From assembly GCF_946478835.1 (NCBI RefSeq), contig NZ_CAMLDV010000001.1, positions 5,837 to 69,836 of the forward strand: a stretch of 64,000 bases of DNA, given 5' to 3'. This stretch comes from an uncultured Bdellovibrio sp. (GTDB lineage Bacteria; Bdellovibrionota; Bdellovibrionia; Bdellovibrionales; Bdellovibrionaceae). Made by a program: the position numbers and the translations under genes. This document shows, one piece after another, positions 54,075 to 63,510 of this stretch; position 1 is the stretch's first letter, and every line of letters starts with the position of its first letter. The notes beneath the pieces were generated by a model, which worked only from the letters and a program-made list of their open reading frames with translations, did no database searches and was not told where the DNA came from.

Positions 54075-55934
54075 TTACCCTTTATTCAGAGAGATTCGAT
54101 TTCTCTGAATATTCATAATCTGTTCCAACTTTTCCGAACTAGGTTCGTTTTTAAGATCTCTCGCCAATTGCTTTGCTTGCTCTCTTAGGAAGTTTTCTTT
54201 CACGCGCTTAAAGCAATCACGCAAGAGCTTCGTCTCTGCCTCTTCGTCGAACCCTGGTTCAGCCTCGGGAGTGGGCCCAACTTGAAATAGATATTCAGGC
54301 TGATCAACGTAAGAGACAAGCAGACTGGTCAATTTATCAAACTTATTAAGATCTTGTCTATACACATCCGTCGCCTTTTCAAGGATCTTTTTCACTCCTT
54401 CGTGTGCAACGTTCTCAATCAGTTTTTCACTCTCAAAATGCTCGAAATTGGCACGACTTTTGAGTACCAATCCTAATAGCAGAATCTCTGCTTTAGAGGC
54501 TCCTTTGAGGCTGATTTTGCCTCCTTCTACAGGTTGTGACACCGCTTCGGGGGCCTTTTGGTTAGCCGGCGCACTTGGCTGCACCGTTCTAGTCATCGCA
54601 GGGCGATTTTGTGAATATACAGGGCCACTGCTTTGCAAGCCCACAGCTTGACGCAGCCAGGGAAGAGTTACGCCCATCTTCTGCGCAGATTCCGCCAAAT
54701 ACAAGTCCCGTAATCGCAAATCCGGAATAGTCTCAAATAACGGTTTCAATTTATCAGCAAGCTTCACTTTTTCAGAAGCCTCACCGCGATAACCTTCCAT
54801 CCATCGAGCCAAAATCATCACAAACAAATCTGGAGCACGCTCAAGTTCTGCTTTCAGAGCGTCAGCTCCGTATTTTTTCACATAATCGTCAGGGTCCATA
54901 TTGTTCGGAAGAGTCAAACCCTTCGGATACAGGTCCGCTGCGAGTAAGATCGGCAAGCTGCGTTCGGCCGCTTCCATTCCCGCAGAGTCCCCGTCAAACA
55001 GAGCCACTACGTTTTTAGTCATGCGCTTAAGCATTTTTCCGTGATCCGGAGTCAAAGCCGTTCCCATGGTCGCCACCACGTTGCGGATGCCTGCCTGGTA
55101 CAAAGAAACCAAATCCATGTAGCCTTCAACGATCAAAGCCATATCATCACTACGGATGTAACGAGCTGTTTGTGACAATCCGTAGAGCACTTTCCCCTTA
55201 ATAAAGACCGGAGTCTCAGGGGAATTTAAATATTTCGGCTCATTTTCTTTTTTCTCAAGGTAACGGCCCCCAAATGCGATGGGTTCTCCCATTGGAGAAA
55301 AAATCGGAAACATGAGGCGATCACGGAAAATATCAAAGTAGCCGGACTTATTGTTGCGAGCTTTTACGAGGCGCGCTTCTTCCGCCAAGGCCATCGGCAC
55401 TTGTTTGCTGCCCAGATATTTTTCTAAGCCATCCCACTCTGCCACCGCGTAACCAACGCCGAAGGTTTCAATAACCTCGTCAGAAAGGCCACGACTGGCA
55501 ATGTATTTACGAACAGGATGATCGTGAGGCGTGCGTTTAAGTTGCTCTGAAAAATAATGAGCGGCGAGCTTATTTACTTTTAACAACAACTTCTTTTTGT
55601 CAGCAGCTTGATCGCGAGCTTCGTCTTCTTTTTCCGGTGCTGGCATTGGAATGCTGGCGCGGTTCGCAAGATATTCAACGGCCTCAGGAAAGCCCATGCC
55701 CTGATAATCACGAAGAAACGAAAAAACGTTTCCGCTTTTGTGGCAACCGAAGCAGTGATAGACCTGCTTTGTTTCCGAAACCGAGAACGACGCTGTTTTT
55801 TCAACGTGATCAGGAAACGGACAGCGGCCCATAAGGCCGCTACCACTTTGTTTTAGCTGTGTATATTGAGAGATGATGTCGACAAGGTTGTTCGCCTCGG
55901 AAACTCTCTCGATAAAGTCTTGGCTAAATCTCAT
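54075..55934 (-). CDS. dnaG: DNA primase
   Basis: 619 residues: an N-terminal zinc domain, RNA polymerase core with Toprim ([16 protein letters not shown] then ATMGTAL and [11 protein letters not shown]), and a C-terminal helicase-binding region of about 190 residues. It makes RNA primers for replication. The zinc motif reads [13 protein letters not shown], so the His lies four rather than two residues after the first Cys, with the FGCHKSG pair intact. Probably still zinc-binding. Confidence 0.95.
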   Translation of the reverse strand: MRFSQDFIERVSEANNLVDIISQYTQLKQSGSGLMGRCPFPDHVEKTASFSVSETKQVYHCFGCHKSGNVFSFLRDYQGMGFPEAVEYLANRASIPMPAPEKEDEARDQAADKKKLLLKVNKLAAHYFSEQLKRTPHDHPVRKYIASRGLSDEVIETFGVGYAVAEWDGLEKYLGSKQVPMALAEEARLVKARNNKSGYFDIFRDRLMFPIFSPMGEPIAFGGRYLEKKENEPKYLNSPETPVFIKGKVLYGLSQTARYIRSDDMALIVEGYMDLVSLYQAGIRNVVATMGTALTPDHGKMLKRMTKNVVALFDGDSAGMEAAERSLPILLAADLYPKGLTLPNNMDPDDYVKKYGADALKAELERAPDLFVMILARWMEGYRGEASEKVKLADKLKPLFETIPDLRLRDLYLAESAQKMGVTLPWLRQAVGLQSSGPVYSQNRPAMTRTVQPSAPANQKAPEAVSQPVEGGKISLKGASKAEILLLGLVLKSRANFEHFESEKLIENVAHEGVKKILEKATDVYRQDLNKFDKLTSLLVSYVDQPEYLFQVGPTPEAEPGFDEEAETKLLRDCFKRVKENFLREQAKQLARDLKNEPSSEKLEQIMNIQRNRISLNKG

Positions 55935-55950
55935 GCACCTTCCAACAAGG

Positions 55951-55975
55951 GAAAAAGGTACCAGGTACCTTTTTC
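55951..55975 (-). terminator. Hairpin between yqeY and dnaG (T1-like attenuator)
   Basis: GAAAAAGGTACC, one base, GGTACCTTTTTC is a perfect 12-bp inverted repeat in the 43-base gap before dnaG. On the minus strand it ends in TTTTTC. E. coli has a partial terminator (T1) in the same place between rpsU and dnaG that lowers primase and sigma relative to S21; a similar role is likely. Confidence 0.6.
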
Positions 55976-55977
55976 GA

Positions 55978-56424
55978 CTACGCGAGCTTTGATTTGATAA
56001 CTTCGCTTACTACTTTGTTGTCTGCGGCGCCGCCAGATTTCGCGATGACTTCTTTCATCACAGGACCCATGTCCTTCACTGTCTTAGCACCCAATGCTGC
56101 AATCACTTGAGTTACGAGAGCTTCGATTTGTTCACGGCTCATTTGCGCTGGCAAATAAACTTCAAGAACTTTCAATTCCGCAGTCTCTTGATCGACTAGA
56201 TCTTGGCGACCTGCTTGAGAGAATTGCTCGATAGATTCTTTTCTTTGTTTTACTAGTTTTTTGATAACGCCCAATACTTCATCAGGAGTGATTGGATCTG
56301 GACGCATATCGATTTCGCGGTTTTTGATCGCAGCTTGGAGCATACGAAGAGCTCCCAATTTTGCTGAGTCTTTTGCGATCATCGCGGCTTTAACATCCGC
56401 AGCGAGTTTATCTCTGATTTCCAT
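55978..56424 (-). CDS. yqeY: GatB/YqeY domain protein
   Basis: 148 residues from ATG 56424, after GGAGG 6 bases upstream. The sequence matches YqeY-type proteins along its length (ALRMLQAAIKNREID near residue 24, VLEVYLPAQMS mid-protein, GPVMKEVIAKSGGAADNKVV near the end). It shares the C-terminal domain of GatB and may bind tRNA or Asn/Gln-tRNA. Located between rpsU and dnaG, as in many Proteobacteria and Bacilli. Confidence 0.92.
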   Translation of the reverse strand: MEIRDKLAADVKAAMIAKDSAKLGALRMLQAAIKNREIDMRPDPITPDEVLGVIKKLVKQRKESIEQFSQAGRQDLVDQETAELKVLEVYLPAQMSREQIEALVTQVIAALGAKTVKDMGPVMKEVIAKSGGAADNKVVSEVIKSKLA

Positions 56425-56520
56425 TAAGGACCTCCATGGTTGCTTCAAACACTGAAGCGTAGATAGAACAGAGGCGACACTAGGTCGCCTCCTTGAAAAA
56501 ACCAATGTCCACTAAAGGAA

Positions 56521-56721
56521 TTAGTCGTTCCAACCTTTTCTAGATTTCTTAACAGCGCGTTTACGAGCCGCTAGAGATTTCTTTTTAAGTCTTACAGAAG
56601 GCTTTTCAAAGTGTTCACGTTTTTTAACTTCAGAAAGAATACCTGCTTTTTCGCAAGATTTTTTAAATTTTCTGAATGCAGATTCAAAAGACTCACCGTC
56701 TTTGATCTTTACCATTGCCAC
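56521..56721 (-). CDS. rpsU: Small ribosomal subunit protein S21
   Basis: 66 residues from the GTG at 56721, with AGGTG 6 bases before; the ATG at 56715 is an alternative. The S21 core is intact: [30 protein letters not shown], quoted as key segments [14 protein letters not shown] and EHFEKPS, then a Lys/Arg-rich tail. S21 lies near the Shine-Dalgarno helix of the 30S. First gene of the macromolecular synthesis operon. Confidence 0.93.
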   Translation of the reverse strand: MAMVKIKDGESFESAFRKFKKSCEKAGILSEVKKREHFEKPSVRLKKKSLAARKRAVKKSRKGWND

Positions 56722-56887
56722 GACAATCACCTGCCCTTCTGATGTGGAAATAAGAACCAGAGTGTATAACAAAGCAGCATAAAAGGGGCAAGCCTTGGGG
56801 TCCTGACGCAATGAATTATTATTCCCCATGTGCTTTTTTTATTGGCACTGTCCTCAATGAATGGGAAAAATTCATCGAGGGGTGTTT

Positions 56888-57949
56888 ATGAGATTTCTTA
56901 TCTGTCTGATATTATTGGGCTTATCATTAACTGCCAAAGCCGGTACGAGCGAAGATTTCTTTATCTTAAAACCCGGAGAACTGAAGTTTATTCGCACTCC
57001 CGGGCAACAATTCTCCCCGCTGACTCAAGCAACCTGCCGCGACCGCATTCGCCAGATCATGTGTTTGGTGAAATCCACTCAGAATCCCGTGGGCACTCGC
57101 CAATGTCTTCCTGGCAGCGAGTCTTTTGCGGACCCCGTTGAAAAAATCTATGACATTCTTCCCGAAAAAATCCAAAAAGCCTTCTGCGGTTTGGACGTAA
57201 TTTATGTCGAAGAAGACATGGAGGCTTTGGCTTACGCCGGGATTGTTCGCCAAGATCCAACAAAAGGTGTTGTCGGTTCGTTCATGGGCATTCGCAAAAT
57301 TCTTTTAGAGCAAACCTACGATGCAACCTCAGTGTTTGGCTGGAAAGAGCAAAAAGCTTTTGGCATCAAAGCTCCGCCGTTTGTGCACATGCCCGAAGGT
57401 CCTCGCGTTGAAGTGGCGTTGCCGGGCTCTTTGTCTTCTCTCCTCTACGTGATGATTCATGAGTTCGGCCACATCATTGATTTTAGCAATAAAGCAAACG
57501 ACTTCGTTTGTCCTCCCGGAGAAACTTGCAAACTTGAAACGGGTGATATGGCTGAGTATCAAAAGCTTGTTCCGGTGCCGAATTCTTGGAGTGCTTTAAG
57601 CTGGAAAAATGCGGTGACTCCGAAGGACAACTATCATTTTCCTCTCTGGGATAGTTTGTGTTTTTATGGTTGTAGTAAAAGCTTGTCTGTTGCGGATGTT
57701 GAACAATTCTATCAACAGCTTGCACCTACGAACTTCGTAACGACTTATGCAGCAGTTTCTCCTTTTGAGGACTTTGCAGAGAGTTTTGCTTTCCACGTAC
57801 TCAGCTTGCAAGGTGATTGGAGTTATCAAATCCAAACTCCGCAAACGGCTTATTCGCTAGATCAAAAATGGAAGAGCACTTGGGATAAAAAATCTTGGAT
57901 GGAAAGTTTCTACAATCAGGATCTGCGATACCCAACGCCTTCAAACTAG
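56888..57949 (+). CDS. Secreted zinc metallopeptidase-like protein
   Basis: 353 residues from ATG 56888, after GAGGGG. A signal peptide (FLICLILLGLSLTAKA) precedes a domain with HEFGHIIDF (from about residue 192) and a later Glu in EDFAESFAF, a gluzincin-like Zn site with the third ligand about 110 residues on. Cys pairs (CxxxC at CPPGETC and CFYGCS) may form disulphides. Substrate unknown; no pro-domain is obvious. It may act on prey or on the cell wall (inference). Confidence 0.75.
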   Translation: MRFLICLILLGLSLTAKAGTSEDFFILKPGELKFIRTPGQQFSPLTQATCRDRIRQIMCLVKSTQNPVGTRQCLPGSESFADPVEKIYDILPEKIQKAFCGLDVIYVEEDMEALAYAGIVRQDPTKGVVGSFMGIRKILLEQTYDATSVFGWKEQKAFGIKAPPFVHMPEGPRVEVALPGSLSSLLYVMIHEFGHIIDFSNKANDFVCPPGETCKLETGDMAEYQKLVPVPNSWSALSWKNAVTPKDNYHFPLWDSLCFYGCSKSLSVADVEQFYQQLAPTNFVTTYAAVSPFEDFAESFAFHVLSLQGDWSYQIQTPQTAYSLDQKWKSTWDKKSWMESFYNQDLRYPTPSN

Positions 57950-57985
57950 TTTATAAAGATCCAAATACGAGGAGTTAAACCTTTA

Positions 57986-58735
57986 ATGGAACTTTTAACG
58001 AACCCGCAGATTTGGATCGCCTTCTTTACACTTTTCGCTCTAGAGCTGGTTTTAGGGATCGATAATATTATTTTTATTTCGATCCTCGCTGGCAAACTTC
58101 CCAAAGAACAACAAGACAAGGCCCGCATCACAGGTTTGGGCCTTGCGGTTGGAACGCGTATTCTTTTACTTCTTTCGTTGTCTTGGATCATTGGTTTGAC
58201 GGCTCCGCTTTTCGAAGTTTTCGGACAAGAAATTTCAGGCCGTGATTTGATTCTTCTTTTAGGCGGTCTTTTCTTAATCGTGAAAAGCACCATGGAAATC
58301 AATCACAAGTTGGAAGGTGTTGAAGGAAGTCAGTCAGGTCATGTCGCCGCTTCTTTTAACGCAGTGATTGTGCAAATCCTTTTACTTGATATCGTGTTCT
58401 CTTTAGATTCTGTGATCACGGCTGTCGGCATGGTGAGCGAACTTTCTGTGATGATCGCAGCAGTTATTGCTTCGACGCTTGTGATGATGTTTGCTGCAAA
58501 ACCGATTAGTAATTTTGTGGATGCTCATCCATCTTTAAAAATTCTCGCATTGAGCTTCCTATTGATGATCGGTTTCACGCTGATCGTGGAATCTTTGGAA
58601 GTTCATATTCCCAAAGGATATGTGTATTTCGCGATGGCGTTCTCTGTCGGTGTTGAAATGCTCAATATTCGCATGCGCAAGAAGCAACCGAAAGAACCCG
58701 TTAAACTTCGTGAACGAATCGTAGAGGAAAAATAG
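57986..58735 (+). CDS. TerC-family membrane protein
   Basis: 249 residues with seven or eight membrane segments. The family marks LFALELVLGIDNIIFISI near residue 17 and LDIVFSLDSVITAVGM near residue 132 are both present, each carrying the metal-site Asp. TerC proteins are linked to metal ion (Mn) efflux or loading of exported proteins. Its stop overlaps the next gene's GTG by 1 base. Confidence 0.9.
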   Translation: MELLTNPQIWIAFFTLFALELVLGIDNIIFISILAGKLPKEQQDKARITGLGLAVGTRILLLLSLSWIIGLTAPLFEVFGQEISGRDLILLLGGLFLIVKSTMEINHKLEGVEGSQSGHVAASFNAVIVQILLLDIVFSLDSVITAVGMVSELSVMIAAVIASTLVMMFAAKPISNFVDAHPSLKILALSFLLMIGFTLIVESLEVHIPKGYVYFAMAFSVGVEMLNIRMRKKQPKEPVKLRERIVEEK

Positions 58736-59664
58736 TGAATTCTTCCTCTGAAGACGTCAAATGGATGAAAAAGGCGTTAAGCCTTGCCAAAAGAGCCGCC
58801 GAGAAAGGCGAAGTGCCTATCGCGGCTTTGCTTGTAGGTCCTGAAGGGTTGATTTCGTGGGCGATTAATACGCGCGAAAGACAACAAACTCCGTTGGGGC
58901 ATGCAGAGCTTTTTGCTCTTCATAAAGCTTCCCAGAAAAAACAGAGCTGGCGTCTTAGTGAATGCACTTTATACGTGACGCTAGAACCTTGTGTGATGTG
59001 CGCAGGCGCGATTCAGCAAGCTCGCCTGAAACGTGTTGTCTATGGCGCTTCTGATCCTAAAGGCGGCGCCGTTGATAGTCTTTATGAGATCTTAAATGAC
59101 TCTCGCCTGAATCATCAGGTGGAAGTGACGTCGGGAGTTCTCGCTTCTGAATGCGCGGATCTTCTGCAAGGATTTTTTCAGAATCGTCGCGATGAAAAGA
59201 AAACGGAAAAAGCACAAAAGATTTTCCGTGATCGTTCGTCGGTGATTGTTGTTCATAAAAATAAAATTCTCGGCTTTCACGCGATAGATCCGGCTTCACA
59301 GGCGAAATATTTTTTTGTTCCTGGTGGTGCCATCGAGGCTGGCGAAACTTCTGCGCAGTCAGCGGCTCGCGAATGCTTAGAAGAAACCGGCTATAAAGTT
59401 CGTATTCTTGAAAAAACCGCTTTTGAGCGTAAATATGACTTTCTTTGGAATGGAAATATTCACGCCTGCCGCACGGTTTTTTACGTCGGGATTTTAGATC
59501 AAGAATGGACTCCCTCTCATAAAGTGGACGATGCTGATTATCATAAAGGTGTCGAGTGGATTGACGTTAAACGCGTTCCTGAGGTGTTTGCGTATAATAA
59601 AGACATCCTTTGGGCCGTACAGAAGCTCGTTAAAACGGCGTTAAAGAAATCGGTCTTGCGCTAA
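58735..59664 (+). CDS. tRNA adenosine deaminase fused to a Nudix hydrolase
   Basis: 309 residues, GTG start. Residues 8-150 are TadA: HAE at 56-58 and PCVMC at 85-89 are all zinc and catalytic residues for A34-to-I editing. Residues 165-305 are a Nudix domain with a perfect Nudix box (GAIEAGE, seven residues, RECLEETGY, 198-220). Nudix enzymes cleave nucleoside-diphosphate-linked compounds. TadA alone is about 150-170 residues, so this is a genuine fusion, in one frame with a Lys-rich linker. It follows the terC-like gene and precedes a DEAD-box gene. Confidence 0.9.
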   Translation: MNSSSEDVKWMKKALSLAKRAAEKGEVPIAALLVGPEGLISWAINTRERQQTPLGHAELFALHKASQKKQSWRLSECTLYVTLEPCVMCAGAIQQARLKRVVYGASDPKGGAVDSLYEILNDSRLNHQVEVTSGVLASECADLLQGFFQNRRDEKKTEKAQKIFRDRSSVIVVHKNKILGFHAIDPASQAKYFFVPGGAIEAGETSAQSAARECLEETGYKVRILEKTAFERKYDFLWNGNIHACRTVFYVGILDQEWTPSHKVDDADYHKGVEWIDVKRVPEVFAYNKDILWAVQKLVKTALKKSVLR

Positions 59665-59693
59665 TCTTGAGGGGCTGTTACAAGTGGCCTTTC

Positions 59694-61082
59694 ATGACAA
59701 CGACAAAATTTACTGATCTCCCTTTAATTGCTCCTCTTCAATTTTCTTTAAAAGAAGCAGGTTACGAACATCCAACCCCAATTCAGTTGGCGGCGATTCC
59801 TGTTATTCTTGAAGGGCACGACCTTTTGGGGATCGCTCAAACTGGAACTGGAAAAACAGCGGCGTTTTCTTTGCCGATGTTGCAAAATCTTTCTAAACAT
59901 CAAACACGCCGCGAAGCCAGACGTCCTCGCGCTTTGATTCTGACTCCGACACGTGAACTTGCGATTCAAATCCACGAAAACATCGTGGCTTATAGCAATC
60001 ATTTAAAACTAAAACACGCCGTGATCTTTGGTGGTGTCGGTCAAGCTCCGCAAGTGAAGGCATTGCAAGAAGGTGTGGATATCTTGATTGCGACTCCGGG
60101 TCGCTTGATGGATTTGTATCAACAAAAGTTTTTACACTTAGACCGTGTTGAGATTTTTGTTTTAGATGAAGCTGATCGCATGCTCGATATGGGGTTCATG
60201 CAGGATATTAAAAAAATTGTGCCGCTTCTTCCGAAGAAACGTCACAACTTGTTTTTCTCTGCAACTATGCCGCCAGAGATTCAAAAGCTGGCTCATAGCA
60301 TTTTGGTGAATCCAAAAAAAGTAGAAGTGACTCCGACATCATCGACAGCTGAAAAAGTCGAACAGCGTGTGATGTATGTTGAGAAAAAAGATAAGCTGGA
60401 TCTTCTTTTGCATCTTTTAAAAGACAATAGCCTTTTCAAAGTTTTGGTTTTCGTGCAAATGAAATACGGAGCAAACCGTGTTGTCGATAAACTGGTAAAA
60501 GCAGGAGTGGAAGCTGCTGGCATTCACGGTGATAAATCCCAATCAGCTCGCCAAAGAGCGCTTGAAGATTTCCGCACAGGTAAAATTCGTGTGCTCGTAG
60601 CCACTGAAATCGCAGCACGCGGAATTGATATTGAAGGCATCACTCACGTGATCAATCTTGAAATTCCGCATATTCCTGAAAGCTATGTTCACCGTATCGG
60701 AAGAACAGCGCGCGCAGGGGCTTCCGGCCAGTCGATTTCATTTGCGACGGCGGAAGAAAGATCTTTCATTTTTGCGATTGAAAAAATCACGCGCCAGCCA
60801 ATTCCTTTGGATAAAGATCAACCTTTCCACTCAGAAGCCATTGAAAAAGCGGCTGTGATGAGTCCTGGCAAAGCAAAGGCGATGCTCGAAGGTCAGAAAA
60901 AAGAGAACAAGCAACGCAATTACGCAAAGAAAAGACCTTTCGGCAATAAAGGTGGCGGACACCAAGCAAAAAGTGGTGGCGCACCCAAAGGCGGTGGTTC
61001 TCACAAAGGTGGCGGACATCCATCTAAAGGTGGTGGCGGTCCTCACAAAAAGTTTTCTGGTAAAAAAGGTCCCCGCAACTAG
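59694..61082 (+). CDS. rhlE: DEAD-box RNA helicase, RhlE-like
   Basis: 462 residues from ATG 59694. All motifs are present: Q motif (PTPIQLAAIP), motif I AQTGTGKTAAF, Ia PTRELA, DEAD as VLDEADRMLDMGF, motif III SAT, motif V ATEIAARGIDI, and VI HRIGRTARAG. The C-terminus has about 75 residues of Gly/Lys/His repeats (KGGGxHKGGG type), a low-complexity RNA-binding tail. Role in ribosome assembly or RNA turnover. Confidence 0.93.
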   Translation: MTTTKFTDLPLIAPLQFSLKEAGYEHPTPIQLAAIPVILEGHDLLGIAQTGTGKTAAFSLPMLQNLSKHQTRREARRPRALILTPTRELAIQIHENIVAYSNHLKLKHAVIFGGVGQAPQVKALQEGVDILIATPGRLMDLYQQKFLHLDRVEIFVLDEADRMLDMGFMQDIKKIVPLLPKKRHNLFFSATMPPEIQKLAHSILVNPKKVEVTPTSSTAEKVEQRVMYVEKKDKLDLLLHLLKDNSLFKVLVFVQMKYGANRVVDKLVKAGVEAAGIHGDKSQSARQRALEDFRTGKIRVLVATEIAARGIDIEGITHVINLEIPHIPESYVHRIGRTARAGASGQSISFATAEERSFIFAIEKITRQPIPLDKDQPFHSEAIEKAAVMSPGKAKAMLEGQKKENKQRNYAKKRPFGNKGGGHQAKSGGAPKGGGSHKGGGHPSKGGGGPHKKFSGKKGPRN

Positions 61083-61360
61083 GGGCCTTTCACTTCTAAG
61101 ATCTTTCTTGTCAGAGGGTCCACTGTCACTGCGACAGGTTTTTGGGTCTTCTGACTTTTTTCAAGTTTACTCAAAACCGTTTTATTCTGCTCGATTTCAT
61201 AAAGAACTGGCTCGCGGTGAAAAGTGATGAACGACTTTTCTTTGATCGTTTTGATTTTATAAACGCGATCAATGAAGTTTTGTGTTTTTAAAGTCGGCGT
61301 TTCATTAGCAAAAGCCGAAATCCCAACAAAAAGAAAAAGTGTCGCGATTAAATACTTCAT
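61079..61360 (-). CDS. Small secreted protein
   Basis: 93 residues with a signal peptide (KYLIATLFLFVGISAFA) and a basic mature part (KIKTIKEKSF). No family is recognised. Its start overlaps the upstream gene by 4 bases, so it is probably expressed with the protein-glutaminase-like protein and could be its partner or inhibitor (inference). Confidence 0.65.
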   Translation of the reverse strand: MKYLIATLFLFVGISAFANETPTLKTQNFIDRVYKIKTIKEKSFITFHREPVLYEIEQNKTVLSKLEKSQKTQKPVAVTVDPLTRKILEVKGP

Positions 61361-62301
61361 AACTTTCCCTCTTGTTGAATTTTTTTGAAATAGGCTTTTT
61401 GAATTTCGCGATCCTCTAAATCGCGACGACGCATTTCTAATTCTTGCTCCGCCATGACCGTTTCAGCCATATGCCAACGGCCACGACTTGGATCATCGTG
61501 AATAGATTTAAGACTTCCTCCCCGAAGAGGATCTAAAACAAAGCGATCCGTCATATAAAGTTCAACATTGTCTTTAAATTGTTTGTTCGGAAGCATTTTA
61601 TCAGTCCACGTTTTCACAGGAACCGCACGGTCGAACATCGCAGGATCAATCACTCGCAATTCCACACCGTTCTTCGTTTCAACGGCGATCACCGGAGCCA
61701 CGTGATAAGTCCACATCACTCCTTCACCGTTGAGTGCTTTCTTGGTTTCAACAGCCAAAGCACCTTCTGCGAAAATTTTCGCTACACGAATGCCGCGTTT
61801 TTCCAAATCACGCGCCATGATGTGCGCTCTGGCCCAACAACCATTTTCAACAACATCAAAAGCGTATTTGGGATCTTTGGAAATTTCAGAGAAGATTTTA
61901 TTAAGCTCTTCTTCTTTTACAACGGATACAGGAATTGTTCCGGCCGCTGTTTTTTCGATATTCACACTGGGATAAGCAACACGGGGATTGTCTTTCTTCG
62001 GGTCACACTTCTCAGCGCGATTGACGGAGTTTAAAGACTTCGTGAAGCTATTAAAAAAATCCGAGTAATCGTAAACATTGGCTTTTCCGTCGCGAAATTT
62101 TTTTGAGAATGTGGCATTCGCATCCGGAAGAGAAGACTCTTGGTACTGGCCTGCATACATGCAGACCTCTTCCATATTGGCTCTTTCAGACGGCGTCAGC
62201 TCTTCGATCTTAACTTGATCACACAACCACTCGGGACTGATGGCCCAAACAGGAAGAGTAAAAAGAAACAGAATTAAGAGTGAAATCCGACGTAGATGCA
62301 T
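61357..62301 (-). CDS. Secreted protein-glutaminase-like protein
   Basis: 314 residues, signal peptide ending in LPVWA. The region NGCWARAHIMARDLEKRG (C155), MWTYHVAPVIAV (H200) and LRVIDPAMFD (D219) reproduces the Cys-His-Asp order of protein glutaminase and transglutaminase-fold toxins that deamidate Gln. Several other Cys may form disulphides. A deamidase acting on prey or envelope proteins is plausible. Evidence is motif-level only. Confidence 0.6.
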   Translation of the reverse strand: MHLRRISLLILFLFTLPVWAISPEWLCDQVKIEELTPSERANMEEVCMYAGQYQESSLPDANATFSKKFRDGKANVYDYSDFFNSFTKSLNSVNRAEKCDPKKDNPRVAYPSVNIEKTAAGTIPVSVVKEEELNKIFSEISKDPKYAFDVVENGCWARAHIMARDLEKRGIRVAKIFAEGALAVETKKALNGEGVMWTYHVAPVIAVETKNGVELRVIDPAMFDRAVPVKTWTDKMLPNKQFKDNVELYMTDRFVLDPLRGGSLKSIHDDPSRGRWHMAETVMAEQELEMRRRDLEDREIQKAYFKKIQQEGKL

Positions 62302-62380
62302 AGACTTTCTTATCGGATTTTTATGGATTCGCTAAAAGAGAGCTGGACTTAGGTCGGCCTTATAAAAGGACAGCGCAAGA

Positions 62381-63094
62381 CTATTCCTGCGCTTCCAATC
62401 TATAACCCAAAGAAGGGACAGCCACGATGCGCCCGTTGAATTTTGCAATTTTGCGTTTCAAGTAGTTGATCTGAGAATCCACGTTACGTGAAGTCACTTC
62501 CGTGTCTCCCCAAATCTCTGACAAGCACTTATCACGCGTGACAAGATTGTTTTTGCCAGCGACAAGCAATTTTAAAATATCAAACTGCTTAGGCGTGAGA
62601 TTCACTTCTTCACCATCAACGAAAACTTGGCGAGACAAAAGATTCATACGCAAGTTTGCAGCAACAAGTTCCGAAGCCATTTCCGGTTCTTTTTCTGACA
62701 AGCGCGCTTTAATTCTAAGAATCAACTCTTTCACGTGGAAAGGTTTAGAAATGAAATCATCAGCGCCGGTTTCAAAAGCTTTGATTCTTTCATCAATCGT
62801 TGCCGCACCAGAAACAAAAATGATCGGTGTGTTTTTCGTTGATTCTGTTTCCCGAACCATACGACAAACATCAACGCCCATCACTCCAGGCATTTTATAA
62901 TCTAGAAGAATAAGATCCGGTCTTTTTTCATTAATAAGCTTTACTGCAGATGTGCTGTCGGAAGTGTACGAGCACTCGTAGGTAGAGCTTAAAATCTCAG
63001 CGAGAAGCTTACAGCTCTCTTCATAGTCATCTACAATTACAATCTTTTTAGCAGCCAAGTCTGCACCTCTTGGATTCGCCGTAAACATGTTCAT
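62381..63094 (-). CDS. OmpR-family response regulator
   Basis: 237 residues. The receiver domain has DD at residues 22-23, phospho-acceptor D65 (LLDYKMPG) and the switch Lys in FISKPFHVKEL. A winged-helix DNA-binding domain follows (NLTPKQFDILKLLV, then TSRNVDSQINYLKRKI). It activates or represses unknown targets; no histidine kinase is adjacent, although one lies at 39 kb. Confidence 0.93.
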   Translation of the reverse strand: MNMFTANPRGADLAAKKIVIVDDYEESCKLLAEILSSTYECSYTSDSTSAVKLINEKRPDLILLDYKMPGVMGVDVCRMVRETESTKNTPIIFVSGAATIDERIKAFETGADDFISKPFHVKELILRIKARLSEKEPEMASELVAANLRMNLLSRQVFVDGEEVNLTPKQFDILKLLVAGKNNLVTRDKCLSEIWGDTEVTSRNVDSQINYLKRKIAKFNGRIVAVPSLGYRLEAQE

Positions 63095-63147
63095 ATTTGA
63101 AGCATCACCCGATCAGGCTAAAAAAACAAGCAGTACGGGGTCCAGTT

Positions 63148-63510
63148 TTAAACACCCTTATATTTGATATGCTTTCCGTCAAGGATCTTCTTCAGCTGAT
63201 CCCTTTTATCACCTTGAATTTCGATGATGCCACTTTTTTCTGACAAAATGTGAGTACCACCGACTCCGCATTTCGCTTTAAGTTCTTTAGCGAGCGTTTT
63301 GAGATAATCCTCGTTGCGAGGAAAGCCATCCATGACTGTGACCGTTTTCCCGCCTCTGCCGCCCTTTTCAAGGCGGAAGATGACAGTGAATTGTCCTTCT
63401 TTAACAGAATCCTCAGGACGACAGCGACATTCCGCCATCAATTCTTTGCACTGAGGACATTTGATATTGTCTTTGGGATCGGTACTAAAAACTAAGCGAG
63501 TATTCTTCAT
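63148..63510 (-). CDS. SUI1/YciH translation factor with Cys motif
   Basis: 120 residues. The C-terminal 80 match eIF1/YciH (GGRGGKTVTVMDGFP, CGVGGTH, IEIQGDKRDQLKKIL). The N-terminus holds a Cys cluster (KCPQCKELMAECRC) that may bind zinc. Such proteins influence start-site fidelity. ATGA overlap with the preceding SpoVR gene shows an operon. Confidence 0.9.
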   Translation of the reverse strand: MKNTRLVFSTDPKDNIKCPQCKELMAECRCRPEDSVKEGQFTVIFRLEKGGRGGKTVTVMDGFPRNEDYLKTLAKELKAKCGVGGTHILSEKSGIIEIQGDKRDQLKKILDGKHIKYKGV

